Shown in pieces: positions 34,511 through 45,791 of a stretch of 64,000 nucleotides of DNA. The DNA is taken from contig NC_092524.1 of NCBI RefSeq assembly GCF_037038585.1, positions 67,816,552-67,880,551 on the forward strand, given 5' to 3'. The position numbers and the translations under genes are program-made. Under the pieces are notes generated by a model that saw only the letters and a list, made by a program, of their open reading frames with translations, did not search any database and was not told the DNA's origin. The stretch's first letter is position 1; each line of letters starts with the position of its first letter. The DNA comes from Patagioenas fasciata. Its lineage: Eukaryota > Chordata > Aves > Columbiformes > Columbidae.

Positions 34511-36382
34511 TAGTCCTTAGCAAAACGGTGGTTTTCTTCTCTTCTAAAACCGTATGCACGTATCAGTGCTGCAAAGATTGCAAAAGGCAGTGCTGAGGAG
34601 TTTGGGGGGGGGTTTGGCTGTGGACTTGAGGGACCACGCTGGAGATGTGGAGGATGTTTCTGTAACTTACTCATCATCTGCTGGATGAACAGGAGCCAGG
34701 GGGCCGTCTCTCTTTTCTAATACGCAATAATTTCTAAAATGCATTTCATTCTCTGTAGCATAATACATATAAATGCTGTTTAATTTTAAGTGGCTTTGTG
34801 GGTGTTCACGCTTTGCTGGTGGGTGAAGTACTTCAACGCCTGCAAATTGGGAAAGTTTCGGGTCTGAGGTTCACGGTGCTGACATAGCAGAGGTCCTGTC
34901 ACCCCAGCACTCCTCGAGCATCCCCCGAAAAGCAGATTCCTTGGTTAATAATGTTTTTTAAAAAGCGCTAGATGAGGCTTTCAGCACATACAGGGATCAG
35001 TGCAATTAGCTGACAAGCCCTTGCAACAGGAGCTGGTGTAAAATAAACCAGAGCCAGGCTGAGACCACACACCTGAGCTTCACCAGAGCCCCAGCTCTTG
35101 AAAAGCAGAGCTCCTCTCCCACCTTACATCCTGCAATGATTTGGGTGTTCTCAGGATGTTTGATGGGGGAAGTCTGCTTGATTTATGGGATGGCTGAATA
35201 TCTCTTTGTGGATGTGGACCCAACCATCTGCTCCCGAAGCTGCTCTCCTGGGGGATGGGAGCATCATTGCCAGGGATGATTCCCATAGTAGGATAATGCG
35301 GGCCAAGCCCAGGGAACCAATCTCACCAGCTTTGTCTGCTGGGATGAAGGTTAGATTATCAGAATTCCCCTAAATCAGGTGTAACTAAATTATAAAGAAA
35401 CTCATCCTCTACTTCCCACCACTGTGTTAGCGTTAAATTTCAAATGGAGAAGAAATTTAAAAGCAAAAAGGAGCAACATCTTGGAGGAAGAAAGTCCATT
35501 CCCAGCTGAGCAACTGGGGCAGGAGCGAGCAGCCCGTAAAGAGGGATGCAGTGATTTGAGAGGGCACTCGGCTCTGGGCTGCAGGGAGAGGACAAGAAAA
35601 GTGATACCGGTTTAGGAAAACATGTACAAAAGGTGTTTATTCCCCCTCAGCCATCAAAACTCCCTCAGGAGGAAAACTGCGAAGAGGATGCACAGTGCCG
35701 GTGCTCCAGGTAGGATGGGTGAGCTACAGGGCACAGTAGGAAAAGGCATACAGACTGTTCACCTGGAATACCCCCCCTCATTGGAAAAGATGTACAGAAG
35801 CTTCTTGGTACATTTTATTTGTCTGTTAGACCTACGTTGATCCCCGAGCGGCTCTTTCAGGAGAAGGACCTACAGTGACTGTAAAACCTCAGGATGTCTT
35901 TCTCAAATGATAATAGCTCAATTAGAGCCAGTCATTAGACAGATATGGCTAAGGTCATCTTCTCTTATGTACTTTACTTGGACTTTTTTTTTTGCTGGGT
36001 CCTTCTAGAACTCTTTGCAGTCAGCTTAACATCTTGGGCTCCTCAGCGAACTTTCCCATTATGAGTCAGCTGCCTGGCCAGGGCCCCACGGCACCACAAA
36101 ACCCCAACAGCCTCTCCCCTCGCTGAAAATGAGAACCTATTCCCCGCCTTTGGTTTCTGCTAATCCAGGAAGCCCTTTCTTTATCTCATGCTAGTCCTAA
36201 TGCTTTAGCAGCTCTTGCGGTGGCAAAGCTTTCGTGAACCCCAGGTAGGTGACACACATTCAGTCACCTTCTCCATCATACTCGTTGACTGCTTCAAAGG
36301 ATGTGAATGCATTAGAAACTGTGACTTCTTTCTGCAAACCCCCCATTGCCCTTTCCCAGGTATATCAGATCTGCCAAATACA

Positions 36383-36409
36383 TCCATATTTATCCATATT
36401 TACCCATAC
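36383..36409. repeat. CCATATTTAT short tandem repeat
   Basis: Three near-tandem 10-11 base units, the last two imperfect. Confidence 0.6.
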
Positions 36410-37768
36410 TTGATTATATTTTCTACTAAATTGCCTAGTGCAGGTCAGACTGATTGGGTCACAGCTCTCAAGCTCACCTCTTCAGGAATCAGTGTCAAGT
36501 GTGCTATTTCCCATCCACTGCAGACAAATACTGTTAATTATTCATATAATCACATTTGAATCTCTTTATGAGTCTTGGGCCAGTGACATCTCACCCTGGC
36601 TGTTTGCTCCTCTCTCAAGTTACCCGTTTATTCCAAAATCTCTGTGTGGCGACACTTGCAATTAAGAAACCGGTCAGACCCATTCGTGATGAAGAGGGTT
36701 TTGCTGTGGGAGTCTCCAGACACACAAAGGGACCATTTACCCAACCCACCAGGGTTTTATTTCACCCAAGACTCCTTCCACACTTGCACTGCTTACTGGC
36801 TCCAGTGAGTCCCTGATAGACTTTCTGTCTCTGCTGTGTTTCCACGTGTGTTTTTATGCCTCTGGCAAACTGTTCTGCCAAATCTTCTCCACTCGCCTTA
36901 CTGTGGTTTTCTATTTGCCAGTGTTTATGCTGTATTTTGTTTTCCTCATTTAGACGTAGCTTTTTGATGGCTATCTTTTTGTTTGTTTGTTTGATCCGAA
37001 CAACCTTTCACACTACTCTGCTTTTAAAAATCCTTTAGGGTCTTTATTACAGGGTGTTACAGGTTAAGCTGGAGCCTGTAACATATCTTTAAGCTGCTGC
37101 CATGATACTTGAAAGTATTTTATCCTTTCAGTTCTTCCATTTATTTTTTAATGTTAATTCCCCTCTCTAAGTCTAAGGTGTTACTGTGAATCCAGACCAT
37201 TACATGGCATGGTGAAAAATTAAGACAACAGCAGGTCCAAAGCACATAGTTTCCCAAATGTGAGGAAAAGCAAATATATTTTAGCCTAATATGTTAGGCA
37301 CTGAACCCCTTTGACACACAGGACTGAAAGGAGCCCCGAAATATCCTAAGCTGAGTATTGCATCAGTGTGAACTATCGCATAATATTTCTCCTGTAGTAT
37401 ATTTATCAAATCTAATTTTAAAACATCTGCAGCTCTTCCTTCTGCTGCTTCCCCTGGGTGGCTGCTCAAGAGCCTCTGTCACCCGTGAGCTGGAGATTTT
37501 CCAGCCTGAGACATCTGCACCCACCCATTCCATGCCTGGTTGATCTCAACCTTGGAGCTGAGGCAACTTTTCTCCTTTCTTGGGGTTTATTCCGCACTCT
37601 GAAGCACCAAAGCCGGGCTGCTCTGACCCCAGAGATCAACTTCCCCAGTTCTAAGAATCTGCACCAGTGGCTGAACATAAACCTGATCCCCCTCCTGGAA
37701 ACATTTCTATGAACAGCAACAATATAGAGCTGGGAATGGAAAACTCTATCCCTATTGGGGAATGACCC

Positions 37769-38458
37769 ATTAGAGAGCAGTGTAGGGGAAAGGGACCTGG
37801 GGGTCCTGGGGACAGCAGGGTGACCATGAGCCAGCACTGGGCCCTTGTGGCCAGGAAGGCCAATGGTACCTGGGGTGGGTTAGAAGGGGGTGGTCAGTAG
37901 GTCAGAGAGGTTCTCCTGCCCTTCTGCTCTGCCTTGGGGAGACCACACCTGGAATATTGTGTCCAGTTGTGGCCCCTCAGTTCCAGAAGGACAGGGAACT
38001 GCTGGAGAGAGTCCAGCGCAGGCACCAAGATGCTGGAGGGAGTGGAGCATCTCCCGTGTGAGGAAAGGCTGAGGGAGCTGGGGCTCTGGAGCTGGAGAAG
38101 AGGAGACTGAGGGGGCACTCATTCCTGGGGATCAATATGGAAAGGGGGAGTGTCAGGAGGATGGAGCCAGGCTCTTCTCGGTGACAACCAATGACAGGAC
38201 AAGGGGTAATGGGTTCAAACTGGATCACGAGAGGTTCCACTTAAATTTGGGAAGAAACTTGTTCCTGGTGAGGGTGTCAGAGCCTGGCCCAGGCTGCCCA
38301 GGGAGGTTGTGGAGTCTCCTTCTGTGCAGCCATTCAAACCCGCCTGGACACCTTCCTGTGGAACCTCAGCTGGGTGTTCCTGCTCCATGGGGGGATTGCA
38401 CTGGATGAGCTTTCCAGGTCCCTTCCAATCCCTGACATTCTGTGATTCTGCGATTCTA
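37769..38458 (+). mobile_element. CR1 LINE 3' fragment (subfamily A), longest A copy
   Basis: It covers the ORF2 C-terminal part and 3'UTR without internal loss and ends in CTGTGATTCTGCGATTCTAT. Its first ~105 bases match the internally deleted copy at 9710 apparently base for base, and both begin at the same point (TTAGAGAGCAGTG). Confidence 0.95.
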
Positions 38459-41221
38459 TTTATGTGTTGATCCCACGTACTGCGATCTTCATGCGCAGCA
38501 TAAGCCACAGGTATGACGTTAAGGTTATTTGCATCTTTCAATAGTTTCTTTATATTTGAAGCCCGGTCGCTAGACCTTGATTCATAAAAGTGCCAAAGTA
38601 CTTACTTAGAGTGGAGCACATCTGTAAGTACTTTGCTGAATTAGAGGCTTATTAATCTTCCTGCATTTAAAATAACTTTTCATTACATTTTAAAAATAAA
38701 TGGGCACGTACTATTTCTTTGTGTTTGGGATTTGTTTTTTTTTTTTTAACATTGATTTTAATGCTCTTCTGGCTTGGCTGGATATCTTTCCTTTCCTTTC
38801 CAGCCAAGCAGCTGCTTGTGCTAAACCTGGGAGTAAACTCCGATGTTGGGAAGGAACTCTGACATGTTATCTGCAATTCCCACTTCCAAGGGGAAAACAA
38901 GCAAACCTCTCTTCATCCCCCTGAAAAGCCATGCTGAGCCACCCCCGACACGAGACCGCAAGGCATTTTGAGCTGAAAAATAGCAGAATGCAGCTGTGGG
39001 TACTTTTCTCAATTATTTCAATGGATTTAGGGAAAAATGCCAGCAAAGTGTTGCTTGCACCAGTTGCAAAAGGAATTTTCGGAGCTGGAGGAAATAGCGG
39101 TGCTGGGATTCGGGGCTGCGATCTCTGCGGGATGGGGAGCCACGTGATGCACGGCAAAGCTGCTCCATGCTCTGCTTCATTAGTCAAAAATTAGGGATTT
39201 AAAAATGAAAAGCAGGTTTCCAGTGCTAGGAGCAACAGGTCCTTGGGAACTGCAACAAGAAAACCTCTGATTTGGGAAGAAAAGACCCAGCAGCCCTTAA
39301 AACACCCCGTGGGGCTGGGGTTGAGCCTCCTTCTTCACTTGTCAGCCTGAAATACCCCGCGGGGAGATGCAGGACGAAGAGACCGCACATGTACAGATGA
39401 AATACATCTCCAAGGAAAAACAATAATGCACGAACCCAAGTGGCAAGTGTTATCTGACCATCTCCCCCAAAGGTATGTAGTGGGGGTTCCTCCTCAACCC
39501 ATTGCAGCTCATCCATGTGCTACTAATGCATCAGGTGCAAATATCCCCCTGTCAATCCCATTGAGCTCTTTTTTCCTGGCCTGCACTTTTATTTTTCACC
39601 AATGCAAACTGGTGCATTTTCTGCAGTTAATAATTTTTTTTCAGCCATGCAAACCAGTGCATTTTCTGCAGTTAACAATTCCTGCACTTCTGTATTTAAA
39701 TACAGCAAACGAGCTGGTTCGCATGCTGAACAACAAAATGCGCCGGCCCGGCAAAAGGGTGCGGAACCTTGTGGTTCTGAGCCTCGTGCACAAGACTCTA
39801 CACAACTTTTCCATGTTCTCCAAAAAACGTAGTGTTAGAAAATGAGAAATTGGGTAAATGGGGAAAAATCAGATCTTCAAGGTCTTTCCTTGTCCCCCGT
39901 GGGGGGCTGGGGGAGCAGCAGAAGATGCTGTAAATCCAGCTTCTTATGGGAAGCCTGGCTGAGCTGAGCTTTTTGGGAGCATTTTTGGAAGAGTATTACG
40001 ATTTGTTTCTGCCGTGTGAAAGCCAAGCTGCCGCAAAGGTCTTGATTTCGGGGGGAGAAATGGGAGAAGTTGAAGAGGATGAAGCCAGGAGGTTTGTTTT
40101 TCACGCTGTTTTCGGGGGCCTATTTGTTTTCTTTGACAGTGACTTACAGCCCGGCTTTCTTTTCTATTTTGTTAAGGCAATAAAGAAGATAAATCTGTAA
40201 TAATTCAGCTCTCTGTCTTTAATAAAATCTTGTCTTCTTCACACCGCCTCTGGGAAGATCTCCATTTTGCAGCCCTATGAGATTGACTGGGTTTTTCCAT
40301 TTCACCTCTTTACCAGAAACGACAGAAAAATAACATTATTGGGAAAATTAATAGCTAAATACAATTTCAGACAGAGCGAAAGCTTTCGGTATAAGGAACA
40401 GGACTCAATCCTGAGTCTGGTTGTACCGGCCCAGGGGAGGCTTTTTGGTGAAGACCAGGAGCAGCGTGGCCGCTGCAATTTCCTTTCTCTTCGTTAACGG
40501 GCTCCCAGGTTGGAGACCTCAAATAGCAGCTAATGAGAATTTCCATCCCCAACGCGGATCGATGTCGAGCTAATCTTGTTGGTTTTGTGCTTGCGTTGGG
40601 TATCGAGAAGAATGGAAATGAATCTCCGAGTGCTGGGGGAGATGCTGAGGCAGCGATGGGCTGGGTGGGAAAGTCTTTGGGAGTCACTGTCAAAAGTTCA
40701 GGACTTTTTATGCACCCTGATGCCTTTTTAGCCCAGTTTTGCATAGCACAAGATCTTGGTCTGCCCACTGATATTTTGATTTAATGACTTATTTCGCGTA
40801 AATCTGTCAGCAATGGTGTGAAAATGCGTTTGCGCTCGAGCATCGCCGGCTGTGGGTTTTCAGGGAGGTGACACGGGCTTGGGAATAGTGTGGTCACCTG
40901 CTTTCATTCATGACTTTTTCCTTCTTTTTTATTGGAGAGTAAGTTTTTAGAAGGAATAAAGCAGCCCCAGCTCAGCTTTGGAGCAGACCTGTAATGCTCG
41001 AGGCAGCAGTTGTGCCTGGAGAGATGAGTCAGAGCATTGAAAAGCGTTGGCTTTGTAAAGCTCTTCCTGAAGACCAAATGTGGCGGGGTGGGGGGAAGAC
41101 GGGACATTTTTGCAGCCTCAGAGGAAGACAATGGAGAGAAGAGTCCAGAAGATGGGCTCCACAGCTCCTTCCTCATCTAGGGATGAGAGATTGGAGAGAA
41201 GTCATTCGTCGGCCACAAGTG
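38459..41221. other. Unique intergenic sequence
   Basis: No gene recognised. It includes the 45-bp duplication at 39602-39691. A 139-codon open frame over 39426-39845 spans that duplication and has no recognisable domain, so I treat it as chance. Confidence 0.5.
39602..39691. repeat. 45-bp tandem duplication
   Basis: Two copies start ATGCAAAC (39602 and 39647) and share GTGCATTTTCTGCAGTTAA. They differ at a handful of positions and in a T-run. Each copy carries an octamer-like ATGCAAAC next to a GTGCA inverted half. Confidence 0.88.
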
Positions 41222-41468
41222 CAGAACCGTAGAATAGTTTGGGCTGAAGGGACCTTCCCAGCTCCCCCAGTGCCACCCCTGCCATGAGCAGGGACATCTT
41301 CACCAGCTCAGGTTGCTCAGAGCCCCGTCCAGCCTGGCCTGGGATGTCTCCAGGGATGGTTCATCCACCACCTCTCTGGCCAACCTGGGCCAGGCTCTCA
41401 ACACCTTCATCATAAAAAATTTCTTCCTTATATCTAGTCTGAATCTACTTTTTTTCTAATTTAAAGTG
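41222..41468 (-). mobile_element. CR1 LINE 3' fragment, promoter-proximal
   Basis: Minus-strand CR1. On + it reads AGAATAGTTTGGGCTGAAGG at the 3' end and runs to AAATTTCTTCCTTATATCTA and a decayed 5' edge. It is more diverged than subfamilies A and B and lies about 0.85 kb upstream of the PELI2 start codon. Confidence 0.93.
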
Positions 41469-41599
41469 ATGGTGGCTACTCAAGACCACCACACTGGAAA
41501 CCGCAGGGAAGGTGTAGGAGGCAGGTGGTGGCCTGGACCACCCCCCCTCTTCTGAGGCAGAAGGTGACACAGGAGCTCTCTGGAGGGAATGCAGAGCAC
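41469..41599. other. Unique spacer between CR1 and minisatellite
   Basis: GC-moderate sequence with no recognised element. It joins the 5' end of the CR1 at 41222-41468 to the minisatellite. Confidence 0.4.
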
Positions 41600-41880
41600 T
41601 GCACTGATCTAGAACCACATGGAGGTGATCTAGAGCCCCACCCCATCCACAGGTAGCCCAGAACCACCCACCCAAACAGGAGGTGACCAAATCCTTGGAG
41701 ATGATCCAGAACCCTGAGGTGATCTAGAACCCTGAGCTGATCCAGCACCTGCAGTCCAGACAGAAGGTAGCCCAGCCCCAGGTGATCTAGAACCAGGCCT
41801 CCAGGCAGGTGTGGGTCTAAAGACCCCCGCCCGGCATCCAGACACCCGCCAGGGGCAGGAGGTGATCTAGAACCCCACAC
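41600..41880. repeat. Degenerate minisatellite, GGTGATCTAGAACC motif
   Basis: The motif GGTGATCTAGAACC and close variants recur at roughly 41603, 41620, 41698, 41716, 41735, 41780 and 41862. Between them are related CCTGAG and CCAGGCAG segments. Spacing is about 20 bases in the clearest part (41698-41750) and irregular elsewhere, as in an old, diverged tandem array. It ends just before the CpG island of PELI2, so it sits within a few hundred bases of the promoter. Confidence 0.7.
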
Positions 41881-41899
41881 TGTGAGCCAGTCCCCCCCA

Positions 41900-42318
41900 C
41901 CCCACTCCTCCCGCTGGAGTGCGTCCCCTTTAAGAGCGGCCCCGTCCCCTTTACTCTATGTTTACATAACACAGCGAGGCCGTACCACTCGCGGGTGCTG
42001 AGAGGGGGGGGCAGGGTGCGAAGAAAGGGGCGGGGCGCCGCGGCGCGCCCCCTCCGCAGGCGGTGAATGGGAGCGGGGAGACGGGGGTGAGGGGCGGGGC
42101 CAATTTGCTCCTCCCACCCCCTGCCGCGGCGACTTGGTACGTCCCCCTCGGCGCTCCGCCCCTCGTCCCCCCCCCCGGGTGTAGTGGCCGTTGTCGGGCG
42201 GCCGGCGGCTCAGTGCGGGGTTCGGTGCGGGGCGCAGCGTGGAGCCCGCTCGGGACCGGCTCCCCGGCGGCGGATGGGACTGTAGCGGCGGCCCCGGGTG
42301 TACTTCGCGGCGGCCCCC
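41900..42318 (+). promoter_or_regulatory. PELI2: PELI2 CpG-island promoter and 5'UTR
   Basis: A sharp change to very GC- and CpG-rich sequence begins near 41900 and runs past exon 1 to about 42830. Visible elements are GC boxes (GGGGCGGGGC) at 42027-42036 and 42091-42100, and a CCAAT box at 42100-42104 abutting the second GC box. A forkhead-type TGTTTAC lies at 41959-41965, overlapping a perfect D-box TTACATAA at 41962-41969. A direct repeat CGTCCCCTTTA occurs at 41922-41932 and 41943-41953. There is no convincing TATA box, so dispersed initiation is expected. I infer the start site lies between about 42110 and 42270; the sequence alone cannot fix it. The island is likely constitutively unmethylated, as is usual for such promoters. 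Confidence 0.8.
42274..42285 (+). promoter_or_regulatory. Three-codon upstream ORF in PELI2 5'UTR
   Basis: ATG GGA CTG TAG ends 33 bases before the PELI2 start codon. Its ATG has C at -3 and G at +4, a moderate context that looks no worse than that of the main ATG. If the transcript starts upstream of 42274, this minimal uORF would be met first by scanning ribosomes and could lower or condition PELI2 translation. The ORF is visible; its effect is inferred. Confidence 0.5.
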
Positions 42319-42395
42319 ATGTTTTCCCCCAGCCAGGAGGAGCACTGCGCGCCTAACAAGGAGCCCGTCAAGTACGGGGAGCTGGTGGTGCTGGG
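42319..42395 (+). CDS. PELI2: PELI2 (Pellino-2) coding exon 1, partial gene
   Basis: Twenty-five codons plus two bases of a split glycine codon, followed directly by a GTGAGC splice donor (GT at 42396-42397). The peptide starts MFSPSQEEHC, continues APNKEPV and ends KYGELVVLG. From memory of the family this is the N-terminus of Pellino-2; PELI1 lacks the EEHCAPN stretch, which separates the paralogues. Pellino proteins are cytoplasmic RING-type E3 ubiquitin ligases with an N-terminal FHA-like domain. They bind phosphorylated IRAK kinases and promote ubiquitin chain formation in IL-1R/TLR signalling. Only the residues before the FHA core are encoded here. The ATG has a weak Kozak context (C at -3, T at +4). 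Residue 5 is Ser, where I recall Gly in mammals. The exon ends in phase 2, so the next exon should begin by completing Gly and then encode Tyr-Asn-Gly. The rest of the gene lies beyond the window. Confidence 0.93.
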
Positions 42396-42830
42396 GTGAG
42401 CGCTGCGGACGGGCGCCGGGGCGGGTGGCGGGGACCGGCCGTGGGGCGGCGGGGAAGCGAGAAGCGAGACCCGCGGTGAGGGGAAGGTGGGTTGGGGGGG
42501 ACGCGGCGCTTCCCGCCTTTCCCCGCCGGGAGATGGGGTGGGGGGGCGGCCGCGTGTCCCGTCCCCGCCGGCGGAGCTGCGGCTCCGGTGGTTCGGAGCG
42601 GGGAGGGAGGGATGTCGGGGCACCGGGGCCTGCGGCGGCGGGTTGGAGAGAAACTTTGCGCGGGGTTGAGACCCCGGTCCCGTCCTTCCCCCGGCCCCGT
42701 CCCTCCCCTTGGTGCGGAGCGGCCGCGCTCATCCCCGCACCCGGTTGCTGGGTTCCCCCTCTCGGCTTCTCCCCCGCTCCCAGAGACGGGCTGCAGGGGA
42801 GATGACTTTGGAATTGGGAGGAAAGCCGGG
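42396..42830. other. Intronic half of the CpG island
   Basis: GC-rich sequence with dense CpG and G-runs (for example around 42480-42500 and 42535-42550) continues about 430 bases into the intron before composition falls. G-quadruplex formation on the coding strand is plausible from the closely spaced G-runs. Open frames on both strands here reflect the lack of AT-rich stop codons, not genes. Confidence 0.75.
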
Positions 42831-45791
42831 GAAGGGGGGGGTTGGGAGGGTGAAGCGCGTATATTCAGATTCGTAGCGCGAATGTTTATTTTCTCAGCTT
42901 GGTGCGGATCTTCAAGTAATCCTCTTGGTATTATGTTCTTGCCCTGCTGTTAAAGCTGGAAGCCTTTCTGCTGAACGCAGTAGAAGCAGATGAGGGAGAT
43001 GCGTCTAAGCCGCGCTTGCTGAGAGCCCTTGTGAACCTTCTAAGAGATGCTTAATTTTGATAGTTTAATATGGAGAAACGTATGGTTAATTGAATAATTT
43101 TTAGTAATAAGTAGAATAGCGAGGTTTCAAGCCAACCGTGAAGCAGAACAGTTACAGCCTTGCTGTGTTCTTCAGCCTCCCCCAGAATCTGTTACATATT
43201 TGCTGCAAGGTCGTAGAAAACCTTATTCTCCTTTGTTAGGGTTTTTATTTGTTTTGTTTTGGTCGAGTCGTTTCATAAAGAGCCGTGTTCAACTCTTTGA
43301 ATGGCTGGGAGCAGGTAAAAACAACAGTCAAACTGGGTACTCCTGTGTCCAATGGTGAACCTTTTTCCTTAGCGGATGCTAAATGTTTCATATCACGAGA
43401 CTAGGTCAAGATACAGTTACCATGGAATAAAATGCAGCTATTACCATGAGCGTGGCACTTGAAAGACATGGGTTTGAGTCGAGTAACTTGATTCGGGAGA
43501 AATATCCATATCAAACTAAATTGAATAAAGGAACATTCGTGCTTTTTCAGTTGTGGAAATGGAGGGTAACCTCAGCTGTGCAGCACTGTCCATGACAATA
43601 AAGTCACAGTATAATGTTGAATCTTTAATAAAATTAGAGTGCATAAATTGATGTTTCGCTGCAGAGGCTTTTTGTGCACAGCTGGAAGCATTTTCCTTTC
43701 TGTTGTTTTACTATTTTTAGCAGCAGTTGAAAGTACAGAAGTATGAGATGTTTTGGCTCTGATCTTAACCTAGCAAAGTCTGGTGTGCTTTTCCTTTAAT
43801 ATGGAAATGCATTGATCGCAGCTTAGTGGTCCTGCCAAAGGCCTTGGTCTTCGCTGCTGTGTATTGAAACATGCCAATAAAATGTAAATAAACTTTGTAA
43901 GGCTGAGTTTAGTTTTATTTGAGTATCAGCTGCTCTCTAAAACTACTGAGGTTCTATCTTCTGAGTGTTACACGTACTAAAAAAGCAAACAAATCCTCTT
44001 GTCCTCGTAGTACAATTAGGAGCGAGAATTCTGCAAACTGGCAGCTGAATTGGACGTGTCTATAGGCTGCACTCAGACAATAGGGCAGTGGCTGACACAG
44101 CGTATTGACACCCTGTGGTGGATGGGATGTAGAAATAGGTAGACGTGACAGAAGCAGCCCAGGAAATACCATGACTTCAGTAACTACATTTTCCATTTTT
44201 GGACATTAGATTGGGGGTTTACGATGCATTTGACGCTTTAGGAGTTGATTACTGCATTTCCAATCAGAGATGTCTTCATGTAGTGCCATAAATAATACAA
44301 ACATATCTCTCTTTTTCTTCGGTGACTCAACATTTGTGACTAGGAGCTCTTGGAACAGCTTAAGCATCTGTTCAGTATTCTAAAAACAAATATTCTTAAT
44401 ACCTGTTTTGTATTAGCGTCTTGTAATCTGGAGTTCCACTTAAACAAGACAATGTAAATCTGCTCTCCTCCCATAGCGACACTGAGACCTGTGGACCAGC
44501 AGAAGCGTCGCAGCTCTGGTTACAACTGCTTGATTCAAATGGATAGAGTGCCATCGCAGCCAGATATTGTTGTAAAGCTCTTTTCAGACATGTGTGGTTT
44601 TAGGGGGGAAAAAAAAAGCCTTGATTGTGATGTTGATGAATAACTCCTGTCTTGAGCTGTGAGACTTTTGAATTAGGTGGTGAAAAGGATGATGAACAAA
44701 GGAATTGGCGCACCTGGCAAAGTGCTGAGAGTCCTGCTTTTGAGATGACAAAACTTGCCCGTTCTTTTTTGCTCTTATTCTGTTTTAGCAGGATTAAAGT
44801 AGGGTCATTGTATACTTGGCCTTTAAATCAAGGGGAAGGCGTTCTTTTGGCAGTAGGAAGTTCTCCCACCAGAACGTGTTCCTGTATTGTCTCGCAATAG
44901 TTGTGATGGCTTGTCTGCGCGTTAATGTGATCAAAGGGTAAAGCCTGAGGCATCCTAAGTCAGTCATTGCAGCAAATACATTTCTAATAACGTCCCCCCT
45001 GTAGTCTGTTACATATTTTCTGTCAGCGATGTGGAAGCGCATGTCTGGTTAAGATTTTTGTCGAGGTTTACATAATCAGTGTTGTAGTGAATCAAAACAG
45101 TTTATGTAGATCAAGCCAGACAGGTCAAGATGGCTGGTAAAGAAGAGATCATCTGCTTGGTTGTGAATCTGCTCGTGCGCATCTGCTCGGAGCATCATCT
45201 GTTCACAGAACGCTGTGGATTTCTTGGTGAAGCAGAAACGTTCATATTCTAATATTTTTTTTCTGGAAAAAGGAAAAACAAACAAAAAAACCCTCCTGTA
45301 TTTGAAGTCCCATCAAAGTAATGCCCCATTATATTTTTATTCGACACGAGGCTGGAAGGAGTTTAAGGTGATACTGCATAGAATGTCATGGTGTTAATGG
45401 GTTTTGCCAGTAACCTCCGTTGGACTTGTACCTGGTTAGTGTCTTGAGCCATATGTTCCATCCTCATCCTCCTACTACCCCCTTTTCCCCCCAACTTGAA
45501 TCACATTTTGAAGAATTCGTTCTGTTTTTCACTGAAAGCTGTGGGCTATTCAGTCTCTTCCTTTGGGACTGCACGGTGCAGCTTTAACTTCTCAGAAACT
45601 TGATGAGAATTTTGTCAGTGGAAGGGCGAATACCAAAGCAACATGAGTTTTAGTCAATGGCTGAGATCTCTAGCGATGAAAAGATTTTATACCTGACATT
45701 ACATACTTTCAAAGTGGTGCATTACAAACAATTCTAAGGAGTTTGGGAGGGGGTTTCTAATAGGTGTGTTGCATGTAAGTGTAGTATTTCT
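42831..45791. other. Intronic sequence without recognised elements
   Basis: The PELI2 intron 1 portion directly after the CpG island. No exon, RNA gene or transposon is recognised. Several AATAAA strings (for example near 43630 and 43877) lack any gene context. Confidence 0.45.

Larger units (their letters stand above)
28418..37768. other. 9.3 kb intergenic stretch free of CR1
   Basis: The longest part of the upstream flank without a recognised transposon. No exon is recognised. It contains short repeats (32267-32355, 33061-33104, 33953-33983, 36383-36409) and two candidate conserved blocks at 33720-33950 and 34240-34510. Low transposon content is often seen where regulatory sequence is under selection, which here is only suggestive. 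Confidence 0.45.

Noticed and set aside
39426..39845. 139-codon open frame
   Set aside because: It spans a tandem duplication and has no signal peptide, domain or codon pattern that I could defend.
1..41900. Exons of an upstream neighbour or a lncRNA
   Set aside because: No conserved protein stretch or convincing splice-flanked coding segment was visible. lncRNA exons cannot be called from sequence alone.
42319..42395. Assignment of exon 1 to PELI1 or PELI3
   Set aside because: The EEHCAPNKEPV stretch fits Pellino-2 as I recall it. PELI1 is shorter and different between MFSP and the KYGEL segment.
41962..42805. 256-codon minus-strand and 204-codon plus-strand open frames in the CpG island
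   Set aside because: GC-rich DNA lacks stop codons. The frames are Pro/Arg/Gly-rich, have no recognisable domain, and conflict with the clear PELI2 exon.
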